NCBI GenBank assembly: GCA_041589175.1
Contig: JBFHWF010000030.1
Coordinates: forward strand, 1 to 25,059
Direction: 5' to 3'
Origin: SZUA-229 sp041589175
GTDB lineage: Bacteria; Pseudomonadota; Gammaproteobacteria; SZUA-229
Length of the DNA: 25,059 nucleotides
The notes under the pieces were generated by a model. The model was not told where the DNA came from. It did no database searches and saw nothing but the letters and a program-made list of their open reading frames with translations. The position numbers were made by a program, and so were the translations under genes. Positions 1 to 8,708 of the stretch are shown in pieces; position 1 is the first letter of the stretch; every line of letters begins with the position of its first letter.

Positions 1-84
1 CGCAGTGACAAGACACATACCAACGATTGGCACGATCGTGCAGGAAATACAGATATCACCAATTTCTTTGGTCAGTTGAGACAT
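1..84 (-). CDS. N-terminus of a small hydrophobic protein, unidentified (partial)
   Basis: An open frame starts at an ATG whose complement lies at 82-84 and stays open for 28 codons to the left edge. A GGGGAG ribosome-binding site lies about 6 bases upstream of the ATG, which supports this start. The visible peptide begins MSQLTKEIGDICISC and continues into a hydrophobic stretch (IVPIVGMCLV) that looks like the start of a membrane helix. It contains three cysteines. I do not recognise the family, and the C-terminal part lies outside the window. Confidence 0.5.
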   Translation of the reverse strand, partial: MSQLTKEIGDICISCTIVPIVGMCLVTA

Positions 85-191
85 ATCGAACTCCCCTGGT
101 ATTTAGACATTTTGCACCCTTTTTACGAATTTAGATGATTCACCAGTATTTTTCCAATAAAACTGCCACAAATACGGACAATCGGTAGCCC

Positions 192-252
192 AGCTAGCTG
201 ACATAAGCAGCTTCTACAACCCGGGAATATTTCCCGGCCATGTCAGCTAACT
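192..252. repeat. Nested inverted repeat (hairpin or cruciform)
   Basis: An outer pair of arms, AGCTAGCTGACAT at 192-204 and ATGTCAGCTAACT at 240-252, is complementary at 12 of 13 positions. It encloses a second perfect stem, CCGGGA at 221-226 and TCCCGG at 232-237. No T-run follows directly, so it is not a standard intrinsic terminator. It lies upstream of the promoter for the rightward pair and could be an operator or an extruded structure; its function is unknown. Confidence 0.6.
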
Positions 253-274
253 GAGTCTGATTAAAAGTATTTTC

Positions 275-303
275 TTAACTTTTTCATAAACTTAGTTAAT
301 AAT
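275..303 (+). promoter_or_regulatory. Putative sigma70 promoter for the membrane protein/protease pair
   Basis: TTAACT at 275-280 (4 of 6 to the -35 consensus) is followed after 17 bases by AATAAT at 298-303 (5 of 6 to the -10 consensus). The predicted transcript would have a 5' leader of roughly 70 bases before the ATG at 383. This is motif matching only. Confidence 0.45.
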
Positions 304-382
304 TAGCCAGATTATCAGGAAACACACGGCCAAATTCAGATACTGGCACAATACATTTAAAGAAACAGGGTGCACACACTAC

Positions 383-1000
383 ATGGAACCTGACAAGCAA
401 GAGACAGACTCCCTCGAAACCGTTGATAGTAGACAAGAGTCTCCGGAAATAACATCACCAGTTAAACCTCAAGTTGACCCTGACACAGAATATTTCTCGG
501 TATCTCTTTCCAAGTTTGCGATCATGTATATCGTGACTTTAGGCATCTATACCATTTACTGGTTCTATCGACACTGGAAGCTGCAGCAGCCTCATATGGA
601 ACAACCGATTTGGCCCATCCCGCGTGCCATTTTCGCAATCTTCTTCACCCATTCCCTTGCGCGGCGCGTGGAGAACAGTATGCAGAACAAAAAACTCGAC
701 GACAGTAATAACCTCAATATGATGGCGACCCTTTTTGTGCTTTTATCCATCGCTGGTGGCATCCTGAATGCATCAAGCTCACCTGAATCACCCGCCTATA
801 TGGGGTTATTGATCCTCGCGGCATTTTTATTTAGCGTCTACCCACTCATTGAAATTCAGGAAAAGATAAATCTGCTAAAAGGTGATCCTCTGGGGAAATT
901 GAATGCCAAATACAGTGCCGCCAACATCACCGCAATCATTGTCGGTAGTTTTTTCTGGTTTTTATTTATACTAGGGTTACTTCTAGGTCCTACAGCCTGA
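383..1000 (+). CDS. Multi-pass membrane protein of unknown function
   Basis: The 205-residue product starts with about 36 hydrophilic, acidic residues and then becomes strongly hydrophobic. Likely membrane segments lie near residues 45-62, 112-130, 138-157 and 182-202, with a weaker hydrophobic stretch at 81-93. The first segment carries an aromatic pattern (LGIYTIYWFYRHWK) seen in uncharacterised bacterial membrane proteins and loosely like DUF4234; I cannot assign it firmly. There is no signal peptide or catalytic motif. The ribosome-binding site is weak (AGGG about 12 bases upstream), but the next ATG would remove the acidic tail, so I kept this start. The next gene begins about 29 bases downstream, so the two are probably co-transcribed. 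Confidence 0.75.
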   Translation: MEPDKQETDSLETVDSRQESPEITSPVKPQVDPDTEYFSVSLSKFAIMYIVTLGIYTIYWFYRHWKLQQPHMEQPIWPIPRAIFAIFFTHSLARRVENSMQNKKLDDSNNLNMMATLFVLLSIAGGILNASSSPESPAYMGLLILAAFLFSVYPLIEIQEKINLLKGDPLGKLNAKYSAANITAIIVGSFFWFLFILGLLLGPTA

Positions 1001-1029
1001 ATCGAATCGTCTACAGGGATGTGATTATT

Positions 1030-3006
1030 ATGAAAAACTTTTCAACGCTCATACTTCTATATTTATTTTCAACACTGGCTAATGCAAATAATATCGCATT
1101 TCTGGATAAAGCCACCATTAACAAGTTACAGAATAGCGTTTTTGAAATTGTTACCCCCAAAAAAGAAAACCCTCAAATCATATATGAAAAAGATCTTCCA
1201 CTGCATCTGCTGAGCCACCGAGAACGTAATGAAAAATTTCATAGCATCGGCACGGCCTTCTTTATCAATGAACGTCAACTTATGTCTGCAGCTCATGTTT
1301 TCATACTCAACCTGTACTCACAGCTGAATGACTTTCACATACGTGACAAGCATGGAAAAACTTATAAGATAGGCAAGGTTCACAGATATTCAATGATTCA
1401 CGATATGATTGTATTTGATCTGATATCTTATCCTGAAAACCCAGAACCACTGTCATTCTCCAGTGAACCTCATATTGGCGATACTGTATTTTCAGTAGGC
1501 AACGCCCAGGGCGAAGGTGTTTCGTTCCGGGCGGGTCAGGTAGCCTCATTTACCCAGGAATCCGAATATGGTCTGTGGAACGATATTCGTTTTACATCAC
1601 CAGCATCACCCGGAAATAGTGGTGGACCTCTGGTAGATATAAACGGTGATGTCGTTGGCCTCATAGTCAAAAGAAACACTAGCGAGAATCATAATATAGC
1701 GGTTCCTATAGAAGAGCATCGTAAGCTGGATAACACTGCTATTTTCTTCGTACGTAACAATATAATTTCACTTTTCGAAGAAGAAAACAGCTTAATACGC
1801 GACTGGCGATACGAAACAGACCTTCCCATGGAAATCCACACGTTATCAGAGCGAGCCATTTCAAACTATGATAACTTCTACAAGGTTCTCGCCGACGATA
1901 CTATAAAAAAATATCAGGACTCATATTTCCCAACCGGTGAACGTTTCCGTTCATATCTCAGAGACCAGAATTATGTTCGTCAGTTTGGTGTTCTCGATTC
2001 AGACATTGATTTTAATAACTGGTCAGTTAGCAACCACCAGTCTAAGACGATTCCTATTGCAGCCGACCAGAAACTAACAATAAGCAAAAGCGATATTTCA
2101 AGCATGCATATTGTTATCGAAAAACCCAGCGAAGCTAGCCTGCAACACTTTTTAGATAATCAAGTGCTATTCATGGACACGCTCTTAAAAGGCTTCCCCT
2201 TAACTCGCCAGATTGGAGCCGAAAAAATACGAATAAAGAGCCTGGGAAAACCTGAATCGACTCATCACTGGGCTGACTCACTTGGCAGAAAATGGACATC
2301 ATCATTGTGGTTACTGCCACATATAAACGCCTTCATTTATAGCCATTGCCTCCCCTATCCCGGGGGGCAAATCTGCAATCTGGACCTGAAAAACAGTTAT
2401 GACCTTACTTTCAGCTACATGCAGAATATTAAAGATAATTATCAGGAAATCACAATAGGCTATGAAGGCGAGATCAGTGACTGGTCAGAGTATTTCAGGC
2501 TCGACAAAGATAAACTACCCTCTTTTTTTAATAATGCCAGCATTTCTTTAGAAAACAATTTACTCAATATTAATCTCGACGATTACACAATAAATTTCAA
2601 CGATGAGCTACTAAACGAGAATTCGAACCTGCATTTTCATTTTGGCTATTCAAATCACCAGCTCTTAGCAGAAACATTGCTGTTATTTGAAGTTTTCCCC
2701 CAGAAAGGCTCAAAAAATCACTATCGTGTACAGCAGTATTATCAGCCTACAGACTTTAACGATGATCGTACCAGATCTAGATGGGATGATTTGAAAAAAT
2801 CAAAAGGGATTTTTACAGGCGATATAGTCAATAACGGCACTAACTTCCTGATTCGTAAGATTGCCAAAACGATCGAACCGCGCACTCCCCATACTTTCAA
2901 CATCGAGTCATATTACGTACTGGGATGCAGCAGAGAGACATCAGACAACAACATGAAAAGCGAATGCAATAATTTTTTCAAGTCGATATCCTTCCCACAA
3001 GGATAA
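1030..3006 (+). CDS. Exported trypsin/HtrA-like serine protease with a large unknown C-terminal region
   Basis: A 658-residue protein is predicted if translation starts at the ATG at 1030, which has AGGGA about 10 bases upstream. A GTG at 1021 is in frame but only one base from that site. Residues 1-19 form a signal peptide with an ANA cleavage motif, so the product is likely periplasmic or secreted. Residues 70-230 form a chymotrypsin-fold domain (Trypsin_2 type). The probable triad is His89 in SAAHV, Asp125 in HDMIVFDL and Ser197 in PGNSGGPL, all present. There is no PDZ domain where DegP-type proteases have one. The remaining 430 or so residues match nothing I recognise. They carry the only four cysteines, as two close pairs (SHC...QIC and GCS...SEC) that could form disulfides. 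Base composition looks more AT-rich than in the topoisomerase genes nearby. Substrate unknown. Confidence 0.85.
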   Translation: MKNFSTLILLYLFSTLANANNIAFLDKATINKLQNSVFEIVTPKKENPQIIYEKDLPLHLLSHRERNEKFHSIGTAFFINERQLMSAAHVFILNLYSQLNDFHIRDKHGKTYKIGKVHRYSMIHDMIVFDLISYPENPEPLSFSSEPHIGDTVFSVGNAQGEGVSFRAGQVASFTQESEYGLWNDIRFTSPASPGNSGGPLVDINGDVVGLIVKRNTSENHNIAVPIEEHRKLDNTAIFFVRNNIISLFEEENSLIRDWRYETDLPMEIHTLSERAISNYDNFYKVLADDTIKKYQDSYFPTGERFRSYLRDQNYVRQFGVLDSDIDFNNWSVSNHQSKTIPIAADQKLTISKSDISSMHIVIEKPSEASLQHFLDNQVLFMDTLLKGFPLTRQIGAEKIRIKSLGKPESTHHWADSLGRKWTSSLWLLPHINAFIYSHCLPYPGGQICNLDLKNSYDLTFSYMQNIKDNYQEITIGYEGEISDWSEYFRLDKDKLPSFFNNASISLENNLLNINLDDYTINFNDELLNENSNLHFHFGYSNHQLLAETLLLFEVFPQKGSKNHYRVQQYYQPTDFNDDRTRSRWDDLKKSKGIFTGDIVNNGTNFLIRKIAKTIEPRTPHTFNIESYYVLGCSRETSDNNMKSECNNFFKSISFPQG

Positions 3007-3017
3007 GGAATCAGGCA

Positions 3018-3563
3018 CTAGCCATGAAATGCCTCATCTGACAGGAGGTATTCTTTTTCCTGATCACTCGATTCACGACCCAGGATAGCGTTGCGATGCG
3101 GGAATCGGCCGAAACGCTGCACCAGATCTCTGTGATGTTCCGCAAATCGCAGATTATCGGCAAGTCCTGCAGCTCGATATTTTTCCACCGATAGCACCTG
3201 ATGTTCGAGATTTTCACTATGCATCAGGGGCATATAGTAGAACGCCTGCTGCTTGCCAGAAAAAGTTAGATCAAACTGCTTATCTATTCCCGACAAACAG
3301 ATATCTACGGCTCTGGCCTCTGTTGAATATGCGCGCACATCTCCTCGGAACATATTGAGTGGAAACTGATCGAGAACAATAATTAACGCAAGGCTGGCAT
3401 CTGCTTTTTCTGCCCAGCTATCCAGTTCGCCCCGTGATGCTTCTTCCCAGATTGCCTGATATTTTTCACGTATCTGCGTATCAATTGCTTCGGTCGAGCG
3501 AAACCAGTGTTCGCTCATAGGCGGCTCAAACCAGAAACGAAGAATATTTTCCGCTGTTATCAT
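3018..3563 (-). CDS. DUF924 family protein
   Basis: The 181-residue product has the family's characteristic blocks in order: an N-terminal LRFWFEPP and HWF segment, LIIVLDQFPLNMFRG near residues 60-75, YYMPLMHSENLEHQ near 108-121, and FGRFPHRNAILGRES near 150-165. DUF924 proteins are soluble and helical and have no established biochemical role. The start ATG directly follows the stop codon of yaaA (TAG then ATG), so translation is probably coupled and this is the last gene of the parE-parC-yaaA group. It converges on the serine protease gene with only 11 bases between the stops, and I see no strong terminator there. Confidence 0.9.
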   Translation of the reverse strand: MITAENILRFWFEPPMSEHWFRSTEAIDTQIREKYQAIWEEASRGELDSWAEKADASLALIIVLDQFPLNMFRGDVRAYSTEARAVDICLSGIDKQFDLTFSGKQQAFYYMPLMHSENLEHQVLSVEKYRAAGLADNLRFAEHHRDLVQRFGRFPHRNAILGRESSDQEKEYLLSDEAFHG

Positions 3564-4349
3564 CTATTTTTTGGCGTTAGGAATCTTACGCGTGAACACC
3601 CAGTCATTTCCTTTGGATAGCTTTTTATTAAATTTGTAACCATCAACATCAAAGGACTTGATGTCTTCAACGTCGGAAAGCTGGTTCTGAATGATATAGC
3701 GACTCAACAGGCCCCGTGCTTTCTTGGCATAGATACCAATCATCTTATAATCGCCGTTTTTCAGCTCCTTGAAGGCCGGTGTAATAATCTCGCCATTCAG
3801 TGTTTTAGGCTTTACAGACTTAAAGTACTCATTAGATGCCAGGTTGATCAGATGATCGGATTTAATCTTTTTCAACTGTGTATTAAGACCATCTGTAATG
3901 ATTTCTCCCCAGAACTCATACAGGTTTTTTCCTCGCTCATTACTCAGTTTAGTGCCCATTTCAAGGCGATAAGGCTGCATCAGATCGAGTGGGCGCAACA
4001 GGCCATACAGGCCCGATAGTATACGCAGGTGGGACTGTGCAAATTTGAAATCTTTTGCACTAAAACTTTCCGCATCCAGCCCGGTGTATACATCACCCTT
4101 AAATGCCAGCACACACTGCTTCGCATTTTTTTCAGTAAACTTTTTATTCCAGGCCTCGTAGCGATCAAAATTTAGATCCGCAATTTTAGTACTGACTTTC
4201 ATTAGTTCAGCAATATCCAGAGATGACAGTTCACGCAGTCGATGAATTAGTTCGGCCGAGTGTTCCAGGTAATCTGGCTGGGTAAATGTTTTCGTTTTTG
4301 GCGGCGTATCATAATCCAGAGTTTTCGCAGGAGAGATAACGATTAACAT
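3564..4349 (-). CDS. yaaA: Peroxide stress protein YaaA
   Basis: The 261-residue product aligns from end to end with E. coli YaaA (258 residues). It begins MLIVISPAKTLDYDTP and has the conserved blocks LAFKGDVYTGL, LRILSGLYGLLRPLDLMQPY, RLEMG, INLASNEYFKSVKP and GIYAKKARGLLSRY. In E. coli, YaaA is induced by OxyR and limits intracellular unincorporated iron during hydrogen peroxide stress, which lowers Fenton damage to DNA and protein. Here it lies 37 bases after parC with its own AAGG ribosome-binding site, and its stop abuts the DUF924 start. No OxyR site is visible in the short gap, so it is probably read from the parEC promoter. Confidence 0.95.
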   Translation of the reverse strand: MLIVISPAKTLDYDTPPKTKTFTQPDYLEHSAELIHRLRELSSLDIAELMKVSTKIADLNFDRYEAWNKKFTEKNAKQCVLAFKGDVYTGLDAESFSAKDFKFAQSHLRILSGLYGLLRPLDLMQPYRLEMGTKLSNERGKNLYEFWGEIITDGLNTQLKKIKSDHLINLASNEYFKSVKPKTLNGEIITPAFKELKNGDYKMIGIYAKKARGLLSRYIIQNQLSDVEDIKSFDVDGYKFNKKLSKGNDWVFTRKIPNAKK

Positions 4350-4386
4350 AGTAAGCCTTTAGTTACAGTTATATTTTCAAACAACA

Positions 4387-6645
4387 CTATTCTTTCACAA
4401 GCACTTCGATACGATCGACCTTCTGGTAACCACGAGGTAACTTGTGACCCCGCTTACCACGCTCTGCATAATGCTCATCCACTTCAGAGCCTGCCATCGT
4501 CTTATGCTTCTTGCCCGCATAAATCACCAGCTTCTCACCGTCCTGAATCACATCGATGGCACAGATCCATTCTTCGTTTTCTTTCAACTTAGCTGGCGGC
4601 ACATTGATGATTTTATTTCCCTTACCCTTTGCCATTTGCGGCAGCTCGGACAATTCTGTCACCAGCATATGCCCTTCGGAACTGATCGCAACGATATAGT
4701 CACTTTCGATATCACGCACTTTGACTGGCGGCAGCACCTTTGCACCCGCAGGTACTTTGAGGAAGGCCTTGCCCGCCTTGTTACGCGACTGCAATTCACC
4801 TAGTTCACAGACAAAACCGTAACCATAACTGGTAGCAAACAGATAAAGATCTTTAGGGTCACCCATCATGGCCGCCACGAAACTCGCACCCGCAGGCGGA
4901 TTAAAGCGACCGGTTAATGGCTCACCCTGACCACGTGCAGAGGGCAAGGTATGCGCTGGCAAGGTGTACGCACGCCCAGTACTATCGAGGAACACGGCCT
5001 GCTGATTCGATTTACCTCGGGCTGATGAGCGATGTGCATCACCGGCTTTATAACTGAGTTTTTCTGCTTCGACCTCATGTCCCTTGGCCGCGCGCACCCA
5101 GCCTTTATCTGATAGAACAACAGTAATCGGATCACTGGAAATCAGCGCAGACTCATCCATGGCCTGGGCGGCTTCACGTACAACGATAGCAGAACGACGT
5201 TTGTCACCATAGGTTTCTGCATCATCCAGAATTTCTTTTTTAATGAGTGTTTTCAAACGACGATCCGAGCCAAGAATTTTTTCCAGCTTTTCCTTTTCTT
5301 CCTGTAGTTCCTTCTGCTCTTCACGGATTTTCATTTCTTCAAGTCGCGCCAGCTGGCGTAACTTGGTATCAAGAATGTAATCTGCCTGTACATCAGTCAG
5401 CGCAAAGCGCTCCATCAGCACCGGTTTCGGCTTATCATTTTCACGAATAATCTGAATCACTTCATCGATATTCAGAAATGCGATCAGCAAACCATCCAGC
5501 AAGTGCAGGCGTTTGTTAACTTTTTCGAGTCGCCAGTTGAGTCGATTACGAACCGTCTGTGTTCGGAAATTTAACCACTCTTTCAGAATCATGCGCAGGT
5601 TACGCACACCTGGGCGACCGTCGATACCGATCATATTCATGTTGACACGATAGGTACGTTCAAGATCCGTTGTTGCAAACAGGTGATTCATTAACTGTTC
5701 GGAATCGACACGATTCGAGCGTGGCACCAGCACCAGTCGTGTTGGGTTCTCGTGGTCGGATTCGTCACGAATATCCTCCAGCATCGGCAGTTTCTTCGCC
5801 GTCATCTGCTGTGCAATCTGCTCAAGGATCTTGTTACCTGACACCTGGTACGGTAACGCGGTAATAACGATATCACCGTCTTCTTTTTCGAATTTGGCAC
5901 GCGCTCGAATACTGCCATTACCCTTTTCATACATCGCCAGCAATTCTTCACGTGGCGTAATGATTTCGGCTTCTGTTGGGTAGTCTGGACCCTGTATATG
6001 CTCACATAATTCTGTCACCGTGGCTTTCGGTTCATCCAGCAGACGAATACAGGCGGTGGCTACTTCACGCAGATTGTGTGGTGGAATATCCGTAGACATA
6101 CCCACAGCGATACCGGTAGAACCATTCAGTAACACATTAGGTAATCGTGCGGGTAGTGATACGGGTTCTTCCAGGGTGCCATCGAAGTTTGCTTGCCAGC
6201 TGACGGTTCCCTGCCCCAGCTCCTGCAATAACACTTCGGCATATTTCGACAGTTTCGATTCGGTATAACGCATGGCCGCAAACGACTTGGGGTCATCCGG
6301 CGAGCCCCAGTTACCCTGCCCATCAACCAGTGGGTAACGGTAGGAAAATTCCTGCGCCATCAGTACCATAGCTTCATAGCAGGCGCTGTCACCATGGGGG
6401 TGAAACTTACCCAGCACATCACCCACGGTACGTGCAGATTTTTTATACTTGGCTGCAGCATTCAGTCCGAGCTCAGACATGGCATACACAATTCTGCGCT
6501 GCACCGGCTTGAGCCCATCCCCTATAAATGGCAGGGCACGATCAAGAATGACATACATGGAATAATCCAGGTAGGCCTTCTCGGTAAAGTGTGACAGGGG
6601 CTGGTTTTCAATGCCCTCGAAATTTAGGTTGTCCTGATCTGACAT
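4387..6645 (-). CDS. parC: DNA topoisomerase IV subunit A
   Basis: The 752-residue product is full length for ParC. Together with ParE it forms the cytoplasmic type IIA enzyme that decatenates daughter chromosomes and relaxes supercoils. The breakage-reunion domain opens at about residue 28 (LDYSMYVILDRALPF). The catalytic tyrosine is Tyr127 in SFAAMRYTES. The quinolone-resistance region reads GKFHPHGDSACYEAMV, with Ser87 and Glu91 at the positions of E. coli Ser80 and Glu84, so it looks drug-sensitive there. A long charged coiled-coil region sits near residues 440-480 and the C-terminal beta-pinwheel follows. It lies 41 bases downstream of parE on the same strand. Confidence 0.98.
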   Translation of the reverse strand: MSDQDNLNFEGIENQPLSHFTEKAYLDYSMYVILDRALPFIGDGLKPVQRRIVYAMSELGLNAAAKYKKSARTVGDVLGKFHPHGDSACYEAMVLMAQEFSYRYPLVDGQGNWGSPDDPKSFAAMRYTESKLSKYAEVLLQELGQGTVSWQANFDGTLEEPVSLPARLPNVLLNGSTGIAVGMSTDIPPHNLREVATACIRLLDEPKATVTELCEHIQGPDYPTEAEIITPREELLAMYEKGNGSIRARAKFEKEDGDIVITALPYQVSGNKILEQIAQQMTAKKLPMLEDIRDESDHENPTRLVLVPRSNRVDSEQLMNHLFATTDLERTYRVNMNMIGIDGRPGVRNLRMILKEWLNFRTQTVRNRLNWRLEKVNKRLHLLDGLLIAFLNIDEVIQIIRENDKPKPVLMERFALTDVQADYILDTKLRQLARLEEMKIREEQKELQEEKEKLEKILGSDRRLKTLIKKEILDDAETYGDKRRSAIVVREAAQAMDESALISSDPITVVLSDKGWVRAAKGHEVEAEKLSYKAGDAHRSSARGKSNQQAVFLDSTGRAYTLPAHTLPSARGQGEPLTGRFNPPAGASFVAAMMGDPKDLYLFATSYGYGFVCELGELQSRNKAGKAFLKVPAGAKVLPPVKVRDIESDYIVAISSEGHMLVTELSELPQMAKGKGNKIINVPPAKLKENEEWICAIDVIQDGEKLVIYAGKKHKTMAGSEVDEHYAERGKRGHKLPRGYQKVDRIEVLVKE

Positions 6646-6686
6646 AAGTCGTTTTACCTGTTAATGGTGTTCTCAGCTAACAGAAG

Positions 6687-8573
6687 CTAAAGTGTTTCCG
6701 CAAGGTCGCCCTTAGATTCCAGCCATGCCTTGCGGTCTGACGCACGTTTTTTCGCGAGCAGCATATCCATCATCTGGAAACTGTCATCACCGGCTTCTAT
6801 GATCAGCCTGACAAGGCGGCGAGTATCGGGTGCAATCGATGTTTCACGTAGTTGCAGCGGGTTCATCTCACCCAGCCCTTTGAATCGGGTGACCTGTATC
6901 TTGCCTTTTTTCTTTTCCGCACTGATACGATCCAGCACACCCTGTTTTTCCGCTTCGTCCAGCGCATAGAAAACGTCTTTGCCTACATCGATACGGAATA
7001 GTGGTGGCATGGCAACATACACATGCCCCGCTTCTACCAGCGGACGGAAGTGGCGCAGGAACAACGCACAGAGCAAGGTTGCAATATGGTATCCATCGGA
7101 GTCTGCATCGGCGAGGATACAGATCTTGCCGTAGCGTAAACCACCCAGCTCACTGGAGCCGGGATCGACACCAATCGCCACGGAAATATCATGCACCTCC
7201 TGTGATGCCAGTACCTGATCGGGTTCCACTTCCCAGGTATTCAGGATTTTACCGCGTAGCGGCATGATGGCCTGGTATTCACGGTCGCGTGCCTGCTTGG
7301 CAGAACCACCCGCAGAGTCACCTTCCACCAGGAACAGTTCGGTACGCGTGACATCCGTGGAGCTACAGTCTGCCAGCTTACCCGGCAGTGCTGGCCCCTG
7401 AGTGACTTTTTTACGTGCGACCTTCTTGCCAGCCTTCAGGCGCTTCTGCGCATTGTCGATTGCCAGTAGTGCAATTTGTTCCCCGAGCTCTGTGTGTTGA
7501 TTGAGCCACAGGCTAAACGCATCTTTGACAACACCGGATACAAAAGGCGCACACTCACGGGATGACAGTTTTTCCTTGGTCTGGCCGGAGAACTGCGGAT
7601 CTTCCATTTTAACGGAAAGAATATAACTGACCTTTTCCCAGACATCTTCCGGGCTGATTTTTACCCCCCGTGGCAGCAGGTTACGGAATTCGCAGAATTC
7701 ACGGACCGCCTCGGTCAGACCCGTGCGTAAGCCATTCACATGGGTTCCACCCTGCGCCGTCGGAATCAGGTTCACGTAGGACTCACCCACCGAGTCGCCG
7801 CCTTCAGGCAGCCATAGCAAGGCCCAGTCGACCGCTTCATGCTCCGATGAAAAGGCACCAATAAAGGGCTCCTGAGGCAGTAGCTCAAATCCCTTCAGGC
7901 TTTCCAGCAGATAGTCCTGCAGACCATCCTCGTAGTACCACTCCAGGGTTTCACCGGATTTCTCTTCGAAAAAAGTGACGTGCAAGCCCGGGCACAGCAC
8001 CGCCTTGGCACGCAGTACGTGTTTGAGCTGGGTGACTGAAAACTTTGGCGAATCGAAATACCTGGCTTCTGGCCAGAAGCGGATATGAGTACCGGTATTC
8101 TTTTTGCCAACCGTACCCGTTTCAACCAGGTCTTCTACTTTATCCCCATGGGCAAAAGCAATCCGATAACTGATACCCGCACGACGTATTTCGGCTTCTA
8201 GCCGATACGACAGGGCATTTACCACGGAAACACCCACTCCATGCAAACCACCGGAAAACTGGTAGTTCTTATTGGAAAATTTACCGCCGGCGTGCAACTT
8301 GGTGAGAATCACTTCAACACCGGGTACACCCTCTTCTGGATGAATATCCACGGGCATACCACGGCCATCGTCGGTGACCCCCAATGAGCCGTCCCGATAA
8401 AGTACAACCTGAATACGGCTGGCATGGCCGGCAACAGCTTCGTCGACGCTATTATCGATAACTTCCTGCGCCAGGTGGTTAGGCCGGGTGGTGTCGGTGT
8501 ACATCCCCGGGCGTTTCTGTACCGGTTCCAGACCGGTTAAAACTTCAATAGCCGAAGCGTCGTATGAACTCAT
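6687..8573 (-). CDS. parE: DNA topoisomerase IV subunit B
   Basis: The 628-residue GHKL ATPase subunit pairs with ParC. The ATP site includes Glu37, Asn41 and Asp44 in EVIDNSVDEAVAG and the DDGRGMPVD motif at about 68-76. The Toprim domain has FLVEGDSAGG (Glu near 417) and DADSDGYHI (near 489), followed by MPLRGKILNTWEV, nearly the same as in E. coli ParE. I chose the ATG at 8573 because AGAG lies about 6 bases upstream; a TTG one codon earlier (8576) is possible. ParE rather than GyrB is supported by the short length, the lack of the GyrB insert, and the parC neighbour. It is the first gene of the leftward group and is divergent from the helicase gene. Confidence 0.97.
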   Translation of the reverse strand: MSSYDASAIEVLTGLEPVQKRPGMYTDTTRPNHLAQEVIDNSVDEAVAGHASRIQVVLYRDGSLGVTDDGRGMPVDIHPEEGVPGVEVILTKLHAGGKFSNKNYQFSGGLHGVGVSVVNALSYRLEAEIRRAGISYRIAFAHGDKVEDLVETGTVGKKNTGTHIRFWPEARYFDSPKFSVTQLKHVLRAKAVLCPGLHVTFFEEKSGETLEWYYEDGLQDYLLESLKGFELLPQEPFIGAFSSEHEAVDWALLWLPEGGDSVGESYVNLIPTAQGGTHVNGLRTGLTEAVREFCEFRNLLPRGVKISPEDVWEKVSYILSVKMEDPQFSGQTKEKLSSRECAPFVSGVVKDAFSLWLNQHTELGEQIALLAIDNAQKRLKAGKKVARKKVTQGPALPGKLADCSSTDVTRTELFLVEGDSAGGSAKQARDREYQAIMPLRGKILNTWEVEPDQVLASQEVHDISVAIGVDPGSSELGGLRYGKICILADADSDGYHIATLLCALFLRHFRPLVEAGHVYVAMPPLFRIDVGKDVFYALDEAEKQGVLDRISAEKKKGKIQVTRFKGLGEMNPLQLRETSIAPDTRRLVRLIIEAGDDSFQMMDMLLAKKRASDRKAWLESKGDLAETL

Positions 8574-8606
8574 CAAGACTCTCTAGGTATTCGATCAATG
8601 CGGTGA

Positions 8607-8635
8607 ACTATAAAAGAGTTGGGGCCATGACGCAA
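8607..8635 (-). promoter_or_regulatory. Putative promoter for parE-parC-yaaA-DUF924
   Basis: Read on the minus strand, TTGCGT (complement of 8630-8635) is followed after 17 bases by TATAGT (complement of 8607-8612, 5 of 6 to consensus), about 35 bases upstream of the parE start. The -35 match is only 3 of 6, so the call rests on the -10 element and the spacing. Confidence 0.4.
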
Positions 8636-8640
8636 AGGCC

Positions 8641-8654
8641 ATAGATCAATCTAT
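8641..8654. repeat. Small palindrome between divergent parE and helicase genes
   Basis: ATAGAT and ATCTAT are perfect inverted copies separated by CA. They lie just upstream of the likely parE promoter and ahead of the helicase gene, where an operator would be placed. A match this short can arise by chance. Confidence 0.25.
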
Positions 8655-8708
8655 CGAGCTGTATAAAAAAGCATTTTATCCAGACGCATAAATCCTTATG
8701 CTATAGCC

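Larger units (their letters stand above)
85..382. other. Intergenic region between divergent genes, with hairpin and promoter
   Basis: These 298 bases separate the leftward partial gene from the rightward membrane-protein gene. They hold a nested inverted repeat at 192-252 and a sigma70-like promoter at 275-303, listed separately. The region is AT-rich. I see no further open frame with a ribosome-binding site. Confidence 0.5.

Noticed and set aside
4444..6594. Several plus-strand open frames of 66-119 codons across parC
   Set aside because: They are antisense shadows of a clearly real gene, lack ribosome-binding sites and have no family features.
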